A DNA stretch of 64,000 nucleotides from Onchocerca lupi (taxonomy: Eukaryota > Nematoda > Chromadorea > Rhabditida > Onchocercidae), in contig JAOVVO010000237.1 in the NCBI GenBank assembly GCA_028564675.1, positions 43,147-107,146 of the forward strand, in the 5' to 3' direction. Below, in pieces: positions 1 to 14,149 of the stretch. The notes below the pieces were generated by a model. It made no database searches, was not told the DNA's origin, and worked only from the letters and a program-made list of their open reading frames with translations. How positions within the stretch are numbered: position 1 is the stretch's first letter; every line of letters starts with the position of its first letter. The position numbers and the translations under genes were made by a program.

Positions 1-3000
1 TTCATGTATCATATGAATCGCAATATTTCGAGTTATATAGCGAGTTTTAATTTTTTAAAAAAGAAGTGTGAAAAGTGATCCGAAAATTATCATAATATTA
101 TAACACTTTAGCTACTGTGACATTTTCTTATGATTTGATTTTATTCATCACAATAATTACGATTTCTGAATATATGTTTTGGATCTACTTAATAATAATA
201 ATAGTATAAATAATAATAATCAGTCATAATATTGTTAACATATTGACAATAATAGATTTTATTTTTTTTCCAAAATTACTTTTTTTTTGAAATTAAAAAG
301 ATTCCTTTTTTTTTTTTTACACTTTTTTTAGTTTTTATTTTAAAATATTGCATTAGTTGCTCTGTATCTTCATTAATCAGTGATTATAAAAAAATATTTT
401 AACATGGTGAATTATTTTATCATTATATTGCTATGAATTTCATACCATTATTGCAGGATTAAAATTCGACAAAATTTACAAATTTTTTTTGAAACAATTT
501 CTCCATGCCTCATATTGCATATTATGTCATTGTTAGTTTATCAAATATCAAAATCAAAATCATATATATGAGAAAGAAAACCAAATATTATACCCAAAAA
601 ATTATCAATATGTATAAAAATGGAAATATTAATAATTAATTTCCCTATTTAGTTTTTCTTATAATAATACAAAAAGTATATTAAATGAAATTCTTTTTTG
701 TCTTTTTGTTCATCAATTAATGGAATTGAAATCAAGTTATCTTAAACAAATATAAAAAAGAGAAAAATTTATAGATGATTAAAATGAAATTATTTGATTT
801 TGAAAAAAGAATGATCGAAGTGTTGCACTTATTAGAAAAGAAAAATTTTCCACAATAAAATATATCATCTATTCTTGGAAAAAAAGAAAAGAAACGAATA
901 TCTGAAACTTTTTAGATATTAAAATTCATGAGTAATTGAGGAAGAAAAAGAAAAATGATGAAAAAAAATCTTTTTTTGTGATTTTTTGTGCAATCATTTT
1001 TTTTTTTTTTTTCATATTTAATAATATTATTCAAGATAGATCATATTCAATTTAATAATAATTTCGATGATTATATTGCTAGAAATTGCAGAATCATTAA
1101 TGAAATACAGAAATGAATAAACAGATAATTAGATGCAAAAATACGTACTTTTATGAAAAAGTTAATTAAATCACAATTCTGTAAATAAAAATAAATAAAT
1201 AAAAAAGTAAACAATTACAGAAATTATTGTCAAATTGAATATGTTAAACATGTATGTGTGTAGACAAGTGATTAATTGTATAATTTCATGAACCAATTAA
1301 TAAATAAATATAACTTGTATTATCTCACAATATTTTTCATAATTATCATTGAAAATTATTAATCTTATTCTTCTTAATTGTTTCACATTAGTTTTTTCAA
1401 TAACGTTTAAAAAAAATTTCAGATAAGAGAAAGCATAACTTGCAAATATCAAACAAATAAATTTAATCTGAAATAAATAATTTTGATTTGAAAAAACTTT
1501 TTTAATTTAATTATTCTTTTTTTTTTTAAAATAAAATTTCGCAAAAATCTCCTCGCATCAATTTTTCCATCATCCTATTTTTCAATAAAAAAATTTCAGT
1601 TTGCGTCATACACAAAATTCATTATATCTAATACTAACAATATCACACATTGAATATTTTATTAAAATTAAGTTTGAAAAAATATTTAAAATTTATTAGT
1701 TATAAAATCGATTTTTTTTGTCCAACGATGCTTAATCGATTATGAAGAATATGAAATTTTCATTTGAAAAAAAAAAAAAAACCAATTGTTATTAGCTCGA
1801 GTTCTTTCGGTGTCATCAAAAATTCATTCGATCATTACATTTGCGATTATTAAATCATTCCATAGATATGAATGAATGAATCGAAAGAAAAAAAAAAAGA
1901 ATTCTTTAAATTTTTGCGAAATTTGACAAAAGAACTTCGAAAATTTATAATGGATAATGACTCAAATAAGACTAAATGCTGATTGGTTTGAATTTAAAAT
2001 TTTTATGGCAAAATGACAAATTTATTAAAACGAAAATTTTTATTTTTCAGAAAAGAACAATACAATATTTTCAAAAAATACTTCCATGTAAAATTTCGAC
2101 TTGAAATTTTCTCGAATAATTCGTGAGAATAAATGTTATGCAACTGCTCGTCTTCTGATATCAAAGATATATTTTGACTTTTAATTGAAATTCTGGTTGT
2201 ATTTTTCTATTTCATTTTCCATCATTTCATCATTCTCGGATTCAGTAATTCGAATTAATCATTATTTCGTAAATTAATTAACAATTTCCGGAGCTACTGT
2301 AATGTTCGCCGAGAAATAACGATTAATAATGTAAATGAGAAAATTATTTATGCAAAAAAAGAAATGATAAATAATGATTTAAACTGTGAAATAAAAACGT
2401 GTAGAATGTTTTTAAAAAATTCAACTTTGATAAACAGTTAAAAATTTTTCATCAGGGAGAAAAAAAAAAAAAATCAAACGATATATTAAGTAATGCCATA
2501 TTATTACTAATATAAATGAATATCGATAAATTTAAATTTTCAAAGTCTTTCAAAATTTTTAGAATTAGATTGAATTTGAAATTCAATTTATAATTTAGAT
2601 TTAAATTTGGTTCCTATATACAAATATGTTAGATCACCATTTTTTTTTTTCAAACAAAATGATTGAAAAAAGTAATTCGGAGTAAATTAGGCGAAATTAA
2701 ATGCAGTTATTTTAATTTAAGAAATGAACAAATTTCTTGCATCTAATCAGTTCAAATTATCTCAAAATGAAAAGTTTATTAAACATTTTTTCGTTGTACA
2801 AAATGGAACAACAAGAATTCTTAAGTGATTCTCTTCTTCTTCTTCTTCTTCTTTTTTTTTTTTATCTTTTTCTAAATAGCGATAAAAAATTTATTCAAAT
2901 TTGACCTAATTTTTTTCTGGTTTAACAGTAACACTAATTGAAATGAAAAAATAAGGAATTTTTTTCTTTTCCTTTAATTGAATATATGTTGAATAATGAT

Positions 3001-4610
3001 TCAAACAAGTTCAGAGATTAAAATTCAAACAAATGGTTTAAAAATATCCAGGTTATATTTTAAATATGATAAAGTAAAGTTTAAGATTAATAGATATTAA
3101 ATAATCATTAATCATTAAATTTTAAGATTTTTTTAAGGTTAAGTACAACACAGCAAAATTTCAAGGACAACAAGGTTACATATATGTAAAATAAAATTCC
3201 AAGGACAATAAGGTTAGAGGAAATTGCAACAAACTGTCTTTTGATGATTTATGGTATTTTAAAAATGATCATTAAACAATGGAAAAGATAAGTTTGGATT
3301 AAATAAGTATTTAAGTTGAAATAAGTATTTAATAAAATAATGGTCAATTTTTGTTTTCGTTTGCTTTTTTATTTTTTGATATCCGAATAATTATGCTAAT
3401 TTCAGTAATAATTTAATTCTGGTAGAGTATTATCATTTAATAGGATAATTCCTTAAAGATAACATCAATCAGTGATTAAATTTGAAATAATTTTCGAATT
3501 CATAGTCTTTCATATTTAATTTTTCAATTTTTTCTGATTTTCTGATTCTTCCAAGATTCTATAATTAATAAAAATATATTTATTTTTCGTCATAAACTAT
3601 TTGAAATCATGGTTGTTCTTACAAACTCAGTAGGCTATAAATAATTTAATAACCAAATTTTTAATAACGCTAATTACTTAGGAATAAAATTTTCAATTAT
3701 CGTGAAAGATAATATCATATATTTGAAATATTTGATGTTAATGGATCAAATTTTACAATGTGTAATTCTGAAAAAGATATAATTTCAATTAGAATTTTAA
3801 AATTTGATTTTAGTATATTTAGATCAAAAATTTGCGAAATAAAAAGGAAATGAAAGTATTTTTATTTCAATTTAATGATTTACCTTTTTCTTCTTTTTTT
3901 GTCAATTTTTAGATTTTTTCAACTTTGTACTTATTTGTTGCTTTTCATTTCTCAATTATTTAATTACCTAAAAATAATTTCACCTTTTTATATGTTCCTT
4001 GAAAAGTTTAACTTATTTTATTACATTTTATTATATAATTCATTTTATCACTTTTGAATTAAATAATAATAATATTTGAAGAATTTGTGAATAATTAAAT
4101 GGACTAATACTTATAATTATTTAAGCCAAAAAAATAAGAAATAAATAAATTAAATTTATTGTTATAATTTGTCGGAGGAAAAATTCGGGTCGATTACTTT
4201 TGAATGGGATAAATCTGGATTTCCGACTATTTCACATATTTGAGGAAGGAGGAGGAGAAGAAGCACAATTTAAATTTTAATTTCCGGTTATTTCGTATAT
4301 TTCAATATTTCACAATCATTATTTCTTTTTCCTTTATCAAAAATTCTAAAAATAAATTCAGTTTAATTCATCATTAAATGTGATTTAATGAGAATATAGA
4401 ATTTGATACATAAAATTTTTAATTTTATTTATTTTTAATCTATTATAAAATTTAACCTTAAAGCATAATTTTAAAATTTGTGTTTCACATAATTTGATTA
4501 CCAATTTTATTTTTATATTCGTAAATTTTTTCTTTATAATTATTATCGTTTTTTTAATATATCATTTCGAATTTTTCATCGTTCCTCCAATAATTTCATA
4601 TCCTTTTGTT

Positions 4611-4650
<40 letters not shown>

Positions 4651-5980
4651 CAAAATAATATCCAGTTCTTATTGTGATTCACTTCTTTTTTTCTTGCAAT
4701 ACCAAGTTTTTATTTACATTTTATGAGGGATTTGTTTGATAAAAATAACAGTTGGGCGCATTTGTCACCATGATCAGAGTTGCTTTTTCGAATTTTTCTC
4801 AAATAAATACTATTCCTGAACAGGATATAAATAATATTTTGAAAAAATTTTCTTAAAATGATGGCTTTGCTTAAGATAAAAAAAAAAAAAAAAAAAAAAT
4901 TCGTAAGTAAAAAACTGAGAAATAAAATGGATACATTTTGAAATATTTTGTTTCATACGAAGTAATGCATGTTTTTCTTAAAAAAAGCAATAGAATTATT
5001 GATTCGGAAATCGTCATATATCTATTTATGTGAAATGAATCGAAATGAATTTAATTGAATTTAATTTCAGTCACATTGAGCTAAAAATTACGCGTCATAA
5101 AATGAATTGAATAGAATTAAATTAAATTCTATTCAATGGTTTTAAATAAAAGATATTTTTTGAATCGAATGATTACTTTTTTTTTTTTTTTTTTTTTAAA
5201 GCCTAGATCATTTTATACATTGTGAATAAAATTGGGCATAAAAGAATGATAGTAATAACTTTGGTATGAATAATGTTAAAAGTGAACAAAAAAATGAAAA
5301 AAAAAAAAAATGAAATTTAAAAAAAAAAAGCAAGAATGGAGGATGAAATATGAACAAATTAATAATACCAGTCAAAATAAAAAAATGAATTTCAGTACTT
5401 TTTCATTCATCAAAACTGGATTTTGACAGATTAAAATGATGCTTCATTTGTCATGAATGAACAAAATAAAGGTTAAAAAAAAAAAAAAATTGCAAATTTA
5501 TTTTTTTTTCTTTTTTTTTTTTTTTTGGAATAAATTTCATGAATGAATAATGCTTTGGTGATAAGTTTGAAGTTCGAACTTTCAGCTTACATTTTTTTTC
5601 TTATACTTCATATTTCATCATAATATTACATTTTTCATTCAAAATTTAATTGAAACTAAAATAATCCGTCGAAATATTTGTTATTTTTTCGAAACTTATG
5701 TCCAATGATAATAAACCACAATGTAATGCAATGATGGTGGTAAATCGCTGTACTTTTTTTTTAAATTTTTTTTTTTTTTTTTTATTGTAATTAATTGATG
5801 AGAAAGATTTTTGGGAATTTTTCAGAACCAAAATTTCTGAAAGAAAAAAAAAATCAAAAATTATTGCATTTTTCTAAATTCATAGCTTAAAAATCATTGT
5901 ATATCAAAATTAGTTACTCTTCAAAAATTACATCTAAATATATTATGCAAGCAATTTGATAAAAATAATTTATTATCTGA

Positions 5981-6520
5981 ATAATTTTAATGATATGATG
6001 AAATGTCATTGTGCTAATTTGCTATTTTATGCAGTTTTTACATCATGATTTTTACTTTTTATTTTTTGAGTAATTAATTTAATTATTTTAATACATATTA
6101 AAAATTCTTATTACAAGCCAAAGAGTAGATGACGATTTGAGAAATATCAAACCACTAATTAAAACATATATCTTGAAATTTTCAAGGAAGATGATTTGAT
6201 AAAATATCATATATTTATCGATTAGGATCAAAAAGTTTTCATACGACCGATATTCTTCAAATCTGGCAATTAAATTACTAGAATATGATTAAAAATCCTT
6301 TAAACAATTAAAACTTATTTGTACATCATATAAATTACTAGTTAACTCTTCTAAAATTATATTTAAAAGTATAAGTTAAAAATTTGTTGTTGAAATAATT
6401 GTAATAATATGATGAAACGTCATTTTGCCAAATTATTATTTCATGCAATTTTTTCTTCATGATTTTTATTTTTTACTTTTTGAGTAATTAATTCAATCAT
6501 CGTATTGCAAGTCAAAGAAT
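5981..6520 (+). repeat. Diverged direct duplication, about 415-base period
   Basis: 5981-6130 and 6391-6520 share ordered blocks: AATATGATGAAA.GTCATT, ATTTCATGCA, CTTCATGATTTTTA, TACTTTTTGAGTAATTAATT and CAAG(C/T)CAAAGA. Non-coding. Confidence 0.75.
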
Positions 6521-7106
6521 ATTTTATAAAAATCCGAAAAATTGTTATCGAAATAGCAAGTATATTTCATTGATCTTACTTCTAATTTATATTGATATTA
6601 TTCAATTCTTTTATTAATTGACTGCAATTATTAGACTATTTTGTTGCTATTATTCCATTTCTGATAATTTTTATTCAAATTTTCATAATTTTAATCAATT
6701 TTATCAAAAGTTTTCATGATTGATAACTTTCCGATAACAAATGAAGACGAAGAAGAGAAAGAAATGGAAGAGGACAAATCGCGATATCGACGATAACAAC
6801 GACAAAACAATAAAAGATGACAAAAGAAAATCATCATCCAATAAAATCACGATTTTGAAAACGCTCTTCAACCGATCAGTAAGAGAATTTGCTACTTTCA
6901 ATGCAACAATTTGATCTGTAAAACAAGTTTTGAGGAAAACAATAAGTAATTTTATCCATTTTCATTCCTTATCTCAACTTTTACATTCTTTCCCATAAAA
7001 TCATATTATACATACATATTTTGAATCGAATAAAATAGGTGACAAAATCTTCGACGCAAATTGACAAGAATCATCTCCATATCGAGAACGGTTAGATGAA
7101 AAAGAT

Positions 7107-7180
7107 AAATGAATGAATGAATGATTGAACGAATGAATGAATGAATGAATGAATGAATGAATGAATGAATGAATTAATGA
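7107..7180 (+). repeat. (GAAT)n tetranucleotide microsatellite
   Basis: About 17 near-perfect GAAT units with a few substitutions; the opposite-strand open frame (FIHSFIHS repeats) is an artefact of this tract. Confidence 0.95.
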
Positions 7181-8100
7181 ATATGAAATTAACAGGCAAA
7201 TAAATAAATGTAATAGAAATTCTGAAAATCAGAAAAACTTTTATTCCTCTTTTGCATTTTACGTAAAAAAAAAGATGGCAGATAACCAAAGAGAATTGAT
7301 CGACAATTGAAATATAGATGAATTCCATATTTGCATACGTTACGTGTATGTGTACACGTACGTGTAGTGTGAATACGTGTACGTATGGGATTTATCTATT
7401 TGTACATATGAAATTTCATTTGATATGTACACGTGTACATTTATATGGATATACTGTATGTGTGGGATTTATCTATCTATCTTTAAATATTAATATATTT
7501 TGATAATATAGAAAACATTGATAAAAATGATAATTGGATAACAATACGTTAATGATCAATATAGATATGGATGTATTGCTCACAATTGGAAATTGAAAAA
7601 GAAAAAATTGAAAAATAATTAAATTATTTCTATATTTTTTCAAAAATTCTAATATTTAGTAAACAAAGAAAACTTCTTCTCTTCTTTTTTTTTTTCTTTC
7701 ATGCATAAATTTTTTTTTTTTTTTTTTTGCTCATTTTAAATTTCTCATTTCTTTTTTTGCCATTTATCATATTTAAAATACTTTTGTATACATAATATTT
7801 TTAAAAGATATATTTATTATTTAATAAAAACTTGTTGTTTCTTATCAATTTTATTATTTTAAAATTTTTGGAATATTTCATGTAACAAAATAATGTTCGG
7901 AAATAGAAATCCAAGATATACGATAAGTGTATTTATATAACAATACAAATAAATATATATTTTTCCTTTTTCGTCCCCTTTTTGCGACGCCCTGCGATCT
8001 TCTATCTTTTTATCCAATTCTCCCGCTTTTCGAATCTTCTTCAATCTTCTCCTCCTTCCTTGTCATCATTGTCGTCGCAATTCATTCAAACAAAATTCAA

Positions 8101-8232
8101 ATACACAACAAATATATAAATATGGTAGAAACTAGAATCATAATGATGATGATGATGATGGTAATATTAGGTAAAACGGTTTTAAATTTTCACAGAAAGG
8201 TACAAAGATATTAGAAGAGGAAAGAGGAGAGG

Positions 8233-8268
<36 letters not shown>

Positions 8269-9788
8269 GAATGAGCGATGGTGGACTCTCTCCTTTTTTG
8301 TTCATCGGTTTTGCAGCCAACCGTAGTACTGGTTTTGAAAAGTTTTTCCAAAAATTTTCAACTTCCCTCTTATCTTTTCTCCTCCTCTTTTTAATATCCT
8401 CTTCTGTACTACCTTTATGCTTCCCCACCGATCTTATTTCTTCGTCTTATATTCTCGTTTCTACATTTTTACCTCTCCCCCAAACTTTTTCCCTCCAGTT
8501 TTTTCCTTTTTTCTTTTTTCTCTTTTATTTCCGAACCAATCTCGACCATCTCTTTGTCATCCTGTCCCACCTTTCGAATTAATTATCTATTTTCGTTGTA
8601 AAAATCCTTTTTCGAGAATTTGAAGATATTGTTCCACATGAAAATTCATTCTTTGTCATCCAATAAATGAGTAGTCTTGTAGTTCGGTAGTATTAGTTTT
8701 TTCTTTTCTTTCCTTTTTTTTTCCCTTTTTTTGTTTGATATAAACCATCATTACCTGGAAAAAAAAAAAGAAAAAGGTAGCAGTTTGAATTTTGTTTGAT
8801 CATTTGTTCCCAGATCGCTATCAAATTCCCACCCATTCCCCTGAGGGTTTTCTTTTAGTTACATCATTTTGTGGTTTATCAAGATGGTATATTGGTTTTG
8901 AGGCGCAAAAATTTTCGGAAATTTCATCAAAAAGCGCCAACGGCATATTTTTCGGTTCGTTTTCATCGAATTTTAATGAATTGAAGATTGAAGGAATTTA
9001 CATTTTGTCTTTAAGAAATATCGATCTGATAAATGGGATTAATTTGATATATAGTAGACATACATACACATATCTTAAGGCTATTTTTTTTTTTTTTTTT
9101 TGCCTCAGGTCATAAGAAATGAGTCTTCCGGGATCTTCGAGGGAAAGCGGGGGAAAAAAATGCGACAATTTTTAATCTCGTAGCAATATAATTTTGATAT
9201 TTTAATGTTTCAAATAACAATGACACTTAGTAAGTGAAAAATAAAAATCCTTAAAACGAAATTTTTGAGAAAACAAGAATGTTAGTATAGCCTGAGGGAT
9301 AGTAGTAACAAAAGGTGAATGGGTAAATATTAGGGAAAAGTGAGGAAATTTTGATAAATAATTTCAAGAATTCTTATTTTTTTTAAAAAAAAAAAGAAGA
9401 AAAAATTGAATATGAAATTTTTCAGCAAAAAAAAAAAAAAAGAGAAAAAGCGAAAAAAATCAAAAATGATAATGAATTATAAAGTTTTAAAAATGATTTT
9501 TGCATTTAATTAAAAAAAAAGCAATAAGTTTTGTAATTAATTGCGAATTTCTTGATAAAAAAAAAGGATGGAAATTTTTTTTCACAAAAAGAAAATTTTA
9601 GTTTCATTTTTGCATTGTTTTAAAAATAAGATGACCTTGTTGACCTTACATATTAGGAAACTTTTCCTTTTCTTATTTTCTTTTTCATTCCTAAATTTTG
9701 CCTACAAATTTTGTTTGCTTTTTTTTTATAAAATATAATTTATCATTTCGTTTCATTTTCTCTTTTTCTGTTTTGCTATTATAAATAG
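8101..9788 (+). promoter_or_regulatory. Region upstream of AP-2 with GA and C/T tracts
   Basis: More complex and G+C-richer than its surroundings: (ATG)n at 8141-8160, (GA)n at 8221-8271, a pyrimidine-rich block at 8350-8560, and a 107-codon open frame (8792-9115) with no recognisable family. Position upstream of the AP-2 leader makes it a plausible promoter, but no defined core element is proven. The 8138-8428 minus-strand frame is the complement of the C/T block. Confidence 0.3.
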
Positions 9789-10010
9789 GGTGTTATCAAT
9801 TACTAATATTATTATCGATGTTGCCAGATTCTACCGGCAAATTTTACAAGAAATACCGGTCTACCCTAGAGGTTATCATTGTGCTCATCATTCTTATCAC
9901 CGAAAGGTTCACCTGAGGGAAAGCAAGTTATCAGAAGTGTGTATTTCCGAACAATTGTGGCCCGAGGCAACAAATTACTAGTAGTATCTGTAAAACGTCA
10001 TAGAAACGTA
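9789..10010 (+). promoter_or_regulatory. Possible 5' leader of the AP-2 gene
   Basis: A T-rich tract ending in AG at 9788 is followed by a G+C-richer stretch that runs without another strong splice signal to the ATG CAA | gtaagt donor at 10016/10017. Two overlapping short open frames here (ending near 9981, and running through the donor) are not recognisable, so this is better read as an untranslated or trans-spliced leader than as coding sequence. It could instead hold the true protein N-terminus. Confidence 0.35.
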
Positions 10011-13000
10011 ATGCAAGTAAGTTATATTAAATTAATATCTTTCAATTCTTTCTCTTTCTCCCTCTTTCTCTCTTTCTCTCTCCCTTTCTCTCTTTTAACT
10101 TCTTTACCTTCAATTTTACAATATGAAACTATTTTTTATTAATTACATTATGAAATGATACTACAATTGACTATTATTTATATCATTTTTTTTGGAAGTA
10201 TTTTAAATTTAATAATTCAATTTAAATTTTTAACATCTTAGAACTTGGTCAGATTGGTTAAAACTAATAATTCAATTTAAATTGATCAAGCTAAATAATT
10301 CAATTTAAATTTTTACATTTTAGAAATTGCTTAAAATTCACAAATCATTGATTTTATCAATCTTTTTTTTTTTTTTACTTTTCAATGAATTTTTTTCTTT
10401 GTTTTGTTATTTATCAAAAAAAATCTTCCGTTTAATTAACAGAAAATTTAAAATCTTTAAATTTAACCCTAAAAATTGTGAATATATATATATATTTTAA
10501 CCAGTATATTCAACTTAAATTTTTTAAATTTTAAGGAACTTCAATTTGAATTTTTATGTTTTATTTTGATTAATCTCAATTAAGAAATCCACAAATTTTG
10601 ACCAAAGAAAAAAACGATCTATTCATATGACTTTAATTAATTAAGGGCACATGAAATATATATAGTTATTATTATAATGATATATATATGCTTTGTGATT
10701 ATTTTTGCAAATAATTTAATATTTAATCAATTCAAATTTAATTATTATCAAATTGTTTCATTTATATCATATTTTGCCATCATTTTATTGATTAAATTTT
10801 CTTCTTTCAACTGTAATTTTTAAGCTTTCTTTTCCATTTATATTTTAATATTATTAAAAATGGAAATGAATGATGAATATATCATGATTATTTCGATTAA
10901 TCAATCATTATATGTTATAGAATATTTTAAATATAATATTATGTATTTGCATAACATATTTGAAATATCTGTATTTGTTTAATTTAATTTCTTCCTTAGA
11001 TTATATGCGATGATTAGATGGAGACATGATTAAAATTGAAATTAAAATTTGAATTTAAAACATATAGCTAAGTGAAAAATCAAAGAAATGAGAAATGATC
11101 AAATGCTATTTTCGAGTATTTGTTTACCTCAAATCTGCTACACCGTTTATGACAGTTAGAAAGGAATGGGATTGAAATTAAAGGTAAAATCATAAAATTC
11201 TATCCAAAAAAAGGATAAATTAAATATTTGCTTCATGAATAGAAAAATTGAATGATAAAAATTATCAGGTGTTTCTTAAGCTATAATCAGCATAATCATT
11301 GTTCATTTCATAATTTCAGCATATTGTTGTTAATTTAAGTGAAACATTTTGGAAAACCTGAAAAGAATTTTCATTGTATTCGCATCAATTAGTAACGGAT
11401 AAATTCAGCTCTATAAAATGATTAATTAATCAATTTAATTAATTGTGAACAAAAAGATATGAGAATGTTTGTGGTGGCAATTTTCATCGAAACTTGAAAT
11501 TTCGCTCCTATTTAATTTATCGATGAAATTCCTGTTTCTTCGAAAGTTTAAGTAGTAAAAATAATCTTTAAAAGAATTTTTCATCATTCCCATTCCGCAA
11601 TAAAATATGCATGAAAAAAAAAAAAAAAAGAAAGAAAAGGCGAACTTCTTTTACTGTCACTAAATTTTACTACTTTTACGAGTTTTCCAAATTTTTTTTT
11701 TTTATTCAGTTAATTTGATAGTAAATTGAATTTTTCGATTAAAAAGTTGGGAAGAAAAATGAAAAATCCAAGAGAGAAAAAGAAAGAAGAGAGAAAGAAA
11801 CTATCAAGAAAAAAACTGGGATGATAACGATTGGTATTTAATAATTATTCAAAGTGACCTTTTTTTTTCTTCTTTTTTCCTGACCTCTTCTTTCTTCTTT
11901 TTTAGTCTTTTTTCCAACCCTTTTCATTCTTCATTTATCCATTTTACAGAATAAAACGGAATTTTTTGACATATCGAAATGATCATTAAGATCATATCAA
12001 TTGTCAATTTTCTTTTTATCAGAAGAAAAAATTTGAAACTTTCCTTAATTTTAAAAAATGAAAATTACATGAAAATAAGGGGTAAGGAAAAAAAAAGGAA
12101 TGAAGAAATAAATAAAGAAAAAAGATAAATAAACGAAAAGAGAAAAGAGCAAAAAAAAAAAGGGTTCTTATCACTGTCAATAATTAATTTTTTTTCATTT
12201 CCATTTTAATTATATTCGAAATGTAACCGTTACGATTCAGCTATTTTTTAATGTATGAAATGATTTTATGAAATTTCAAAAAAATTTTCATTTCTTTAAC
12301 TAACTTTGCAACGTTGTAAAAATTTTATTTCGAAAAAATTTTACAAATTAAATTTTACAATTTATAAATTTTGGAATAAATTAGATGTTTACTTTTGCAT
12401 GCAATTAAAATAGCGATAGTATCAAAAATTTTAAAAGTATAATTGTATGGAAAAAAAAAGTACAATTTGTGATATTACTGATTTATGCTAATTAGTTCGG
12501 CAATTTTTCTTCACAAATTTAAAAAATAATTTTGTTGAATAATTTTTTTTCTTTTTTTAGAGCCTTCAACTTGAAGGTATCGGAACACAACCTATTTCCA
12601 ATGAACAACAACAATCATTGCTACAACAGCAACATCTTGGATTTCCATCACCGGCTTATGCATTTGCATATAATCCAGGTCCTTATCCACAGGCTGAACA
12701 GGTAATTTTCATTCATTTTATCAGTTTTTCTATTTCAAATTTTACAAATTATGTCAAATTAATAAGATAACATTTTGAGAATAATCATGTAAAATATAAC
12801 ATTTTAGTAACAATGATGCATTCCTAAATTGTCGTGAAAGTAATTTAGTGAAACGTTTTTTTTTGTTGAGGATTAGAAGATGATATGAATATGAATGATT
12901 TTGTTGTGTAATGAAATCTTTGTTATGACGAATTTTATTTGTTGCAACTGCAATTATACTAAACTAATGAATATCAATAATATAATCGATAATTTGGATT

Positions 13001-14091
13001 TCCTTCTGATAATATAGGAAGTTAGTTATCTGCAAATTATTGGACTTGAGAAATGATAGAATTAGATGAAGTTTGGAAAGTGCCACTTTTCGAATATTGA
13101 TCAGATCATAGAATTGATTGCTCCTGACCGATCAGAGCAAAGGATTGAATGAATGAATCACTTCAGATAAGAATTCTTTTTATAACAAAGCTGTTTACTA
13201 TATGTGAACGTTAGTAAAATTTACAACATAACATGTTAATATAGCACAAAGGAAGTTTGTTTACTTCATTTCAACATTGCAACAAACAATTTACAATAAT
13301 GTTAATTATAGCTTAAAAGTTTGCTTAAAACTTAAAACTTAAAAGTTTGCTTATACCAAAATATATCAAACTTTTTAGGATTTTTGATTATTTGATTATA
13401 TAAATTTTTTATTTTCTATGGAATTCGGTATCTATATTCCAAGAAAATATTTCGTTTTTTCCAACAAAAATTGTTTTTATATATTTATATTTAATTGAAA
13501 TAATTGAAATTTTAAATTATATTAAATGGAACTTTTATCAATTTATTTCAGTGATATTTTCTATTTTTTTTTTTTTTTTTTTATCTTCTATGGAATTTAT
13601 AACAGCAAAAATTTAAAACTAAAAAATTTTTCTAATCTGAAAAGTAGAAAATTTCATTCGAAAATTTATTTTTTATTATTTTCTTTTTTTTTTTTCTTTC
13701 AGCTACAACAGTATAATATTACCAGTGCTACATCGGAACAATTCCGTGAACAGACAAATGATCTTGCGCGTGTTACCTGTTATCAGCAACAAGCTAATAT
13801 TTATTATAACTTTATTTTTTCCATTCTTCTGAAATAATTTCAATTGATAAATTCTTGTTGATTCAAAAAATAAGGAATTTAGTTCGCATTTATAATCCAG
13901 TATTTCTTTGTTTTCAATCTTTTAATTGTTTATTAGTAAGCAAGCTTATTTTCAGGTTCATGTACCGAATGGACGAGAATACCTGATGGTTACCGGTCGA
14001 CCGCAACCAATTTTTATGCAACACTTATCACAACAACATATTCCATCAACCGCTTCCTTACAACATCATCATCAACAGCAGCAACAACAGC

Positions 14092-14149
<58 letters not shown>

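Larger units (their letters stand above)
1..8100. other. A/T-rich non-coding region
   Basis: No supportable gene on either strand; open frames are short, low-complexity and unlike any family. Contents: a (CTT)n tract (2831-2864), two copies of a 24-base AAATTTCAAGGACAACAAGG unit (3155 and 3193), a run of 38 T (4613-4650), a duplicated segment (5981-6130 and 6391-6520), a (GAAT)n tract (7107-7180) and an ACGTG-rich patch (7330-7460). Confidence 0.7.

Noticed and set aside
7092..7328. 78-codon minus-strand frame with FIHS repeats
   Set aside because: Created by the (GAAT)n microsatellite.
8138..8428. 96-codon minus-strand frame rich in Lys/Arg/Ser
   Set aside because: It is the complement of the C/T-rich block and the (GA)n tract; composition explains it and there is no family match or splice context.
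8792..9115. 107-codon open frame upstream of AP-2
   Set aside because: No recognisable motif, ends in a poly-T-encoded Phe run, and no donor that joins it in frame; kept only as part of the upstream region.
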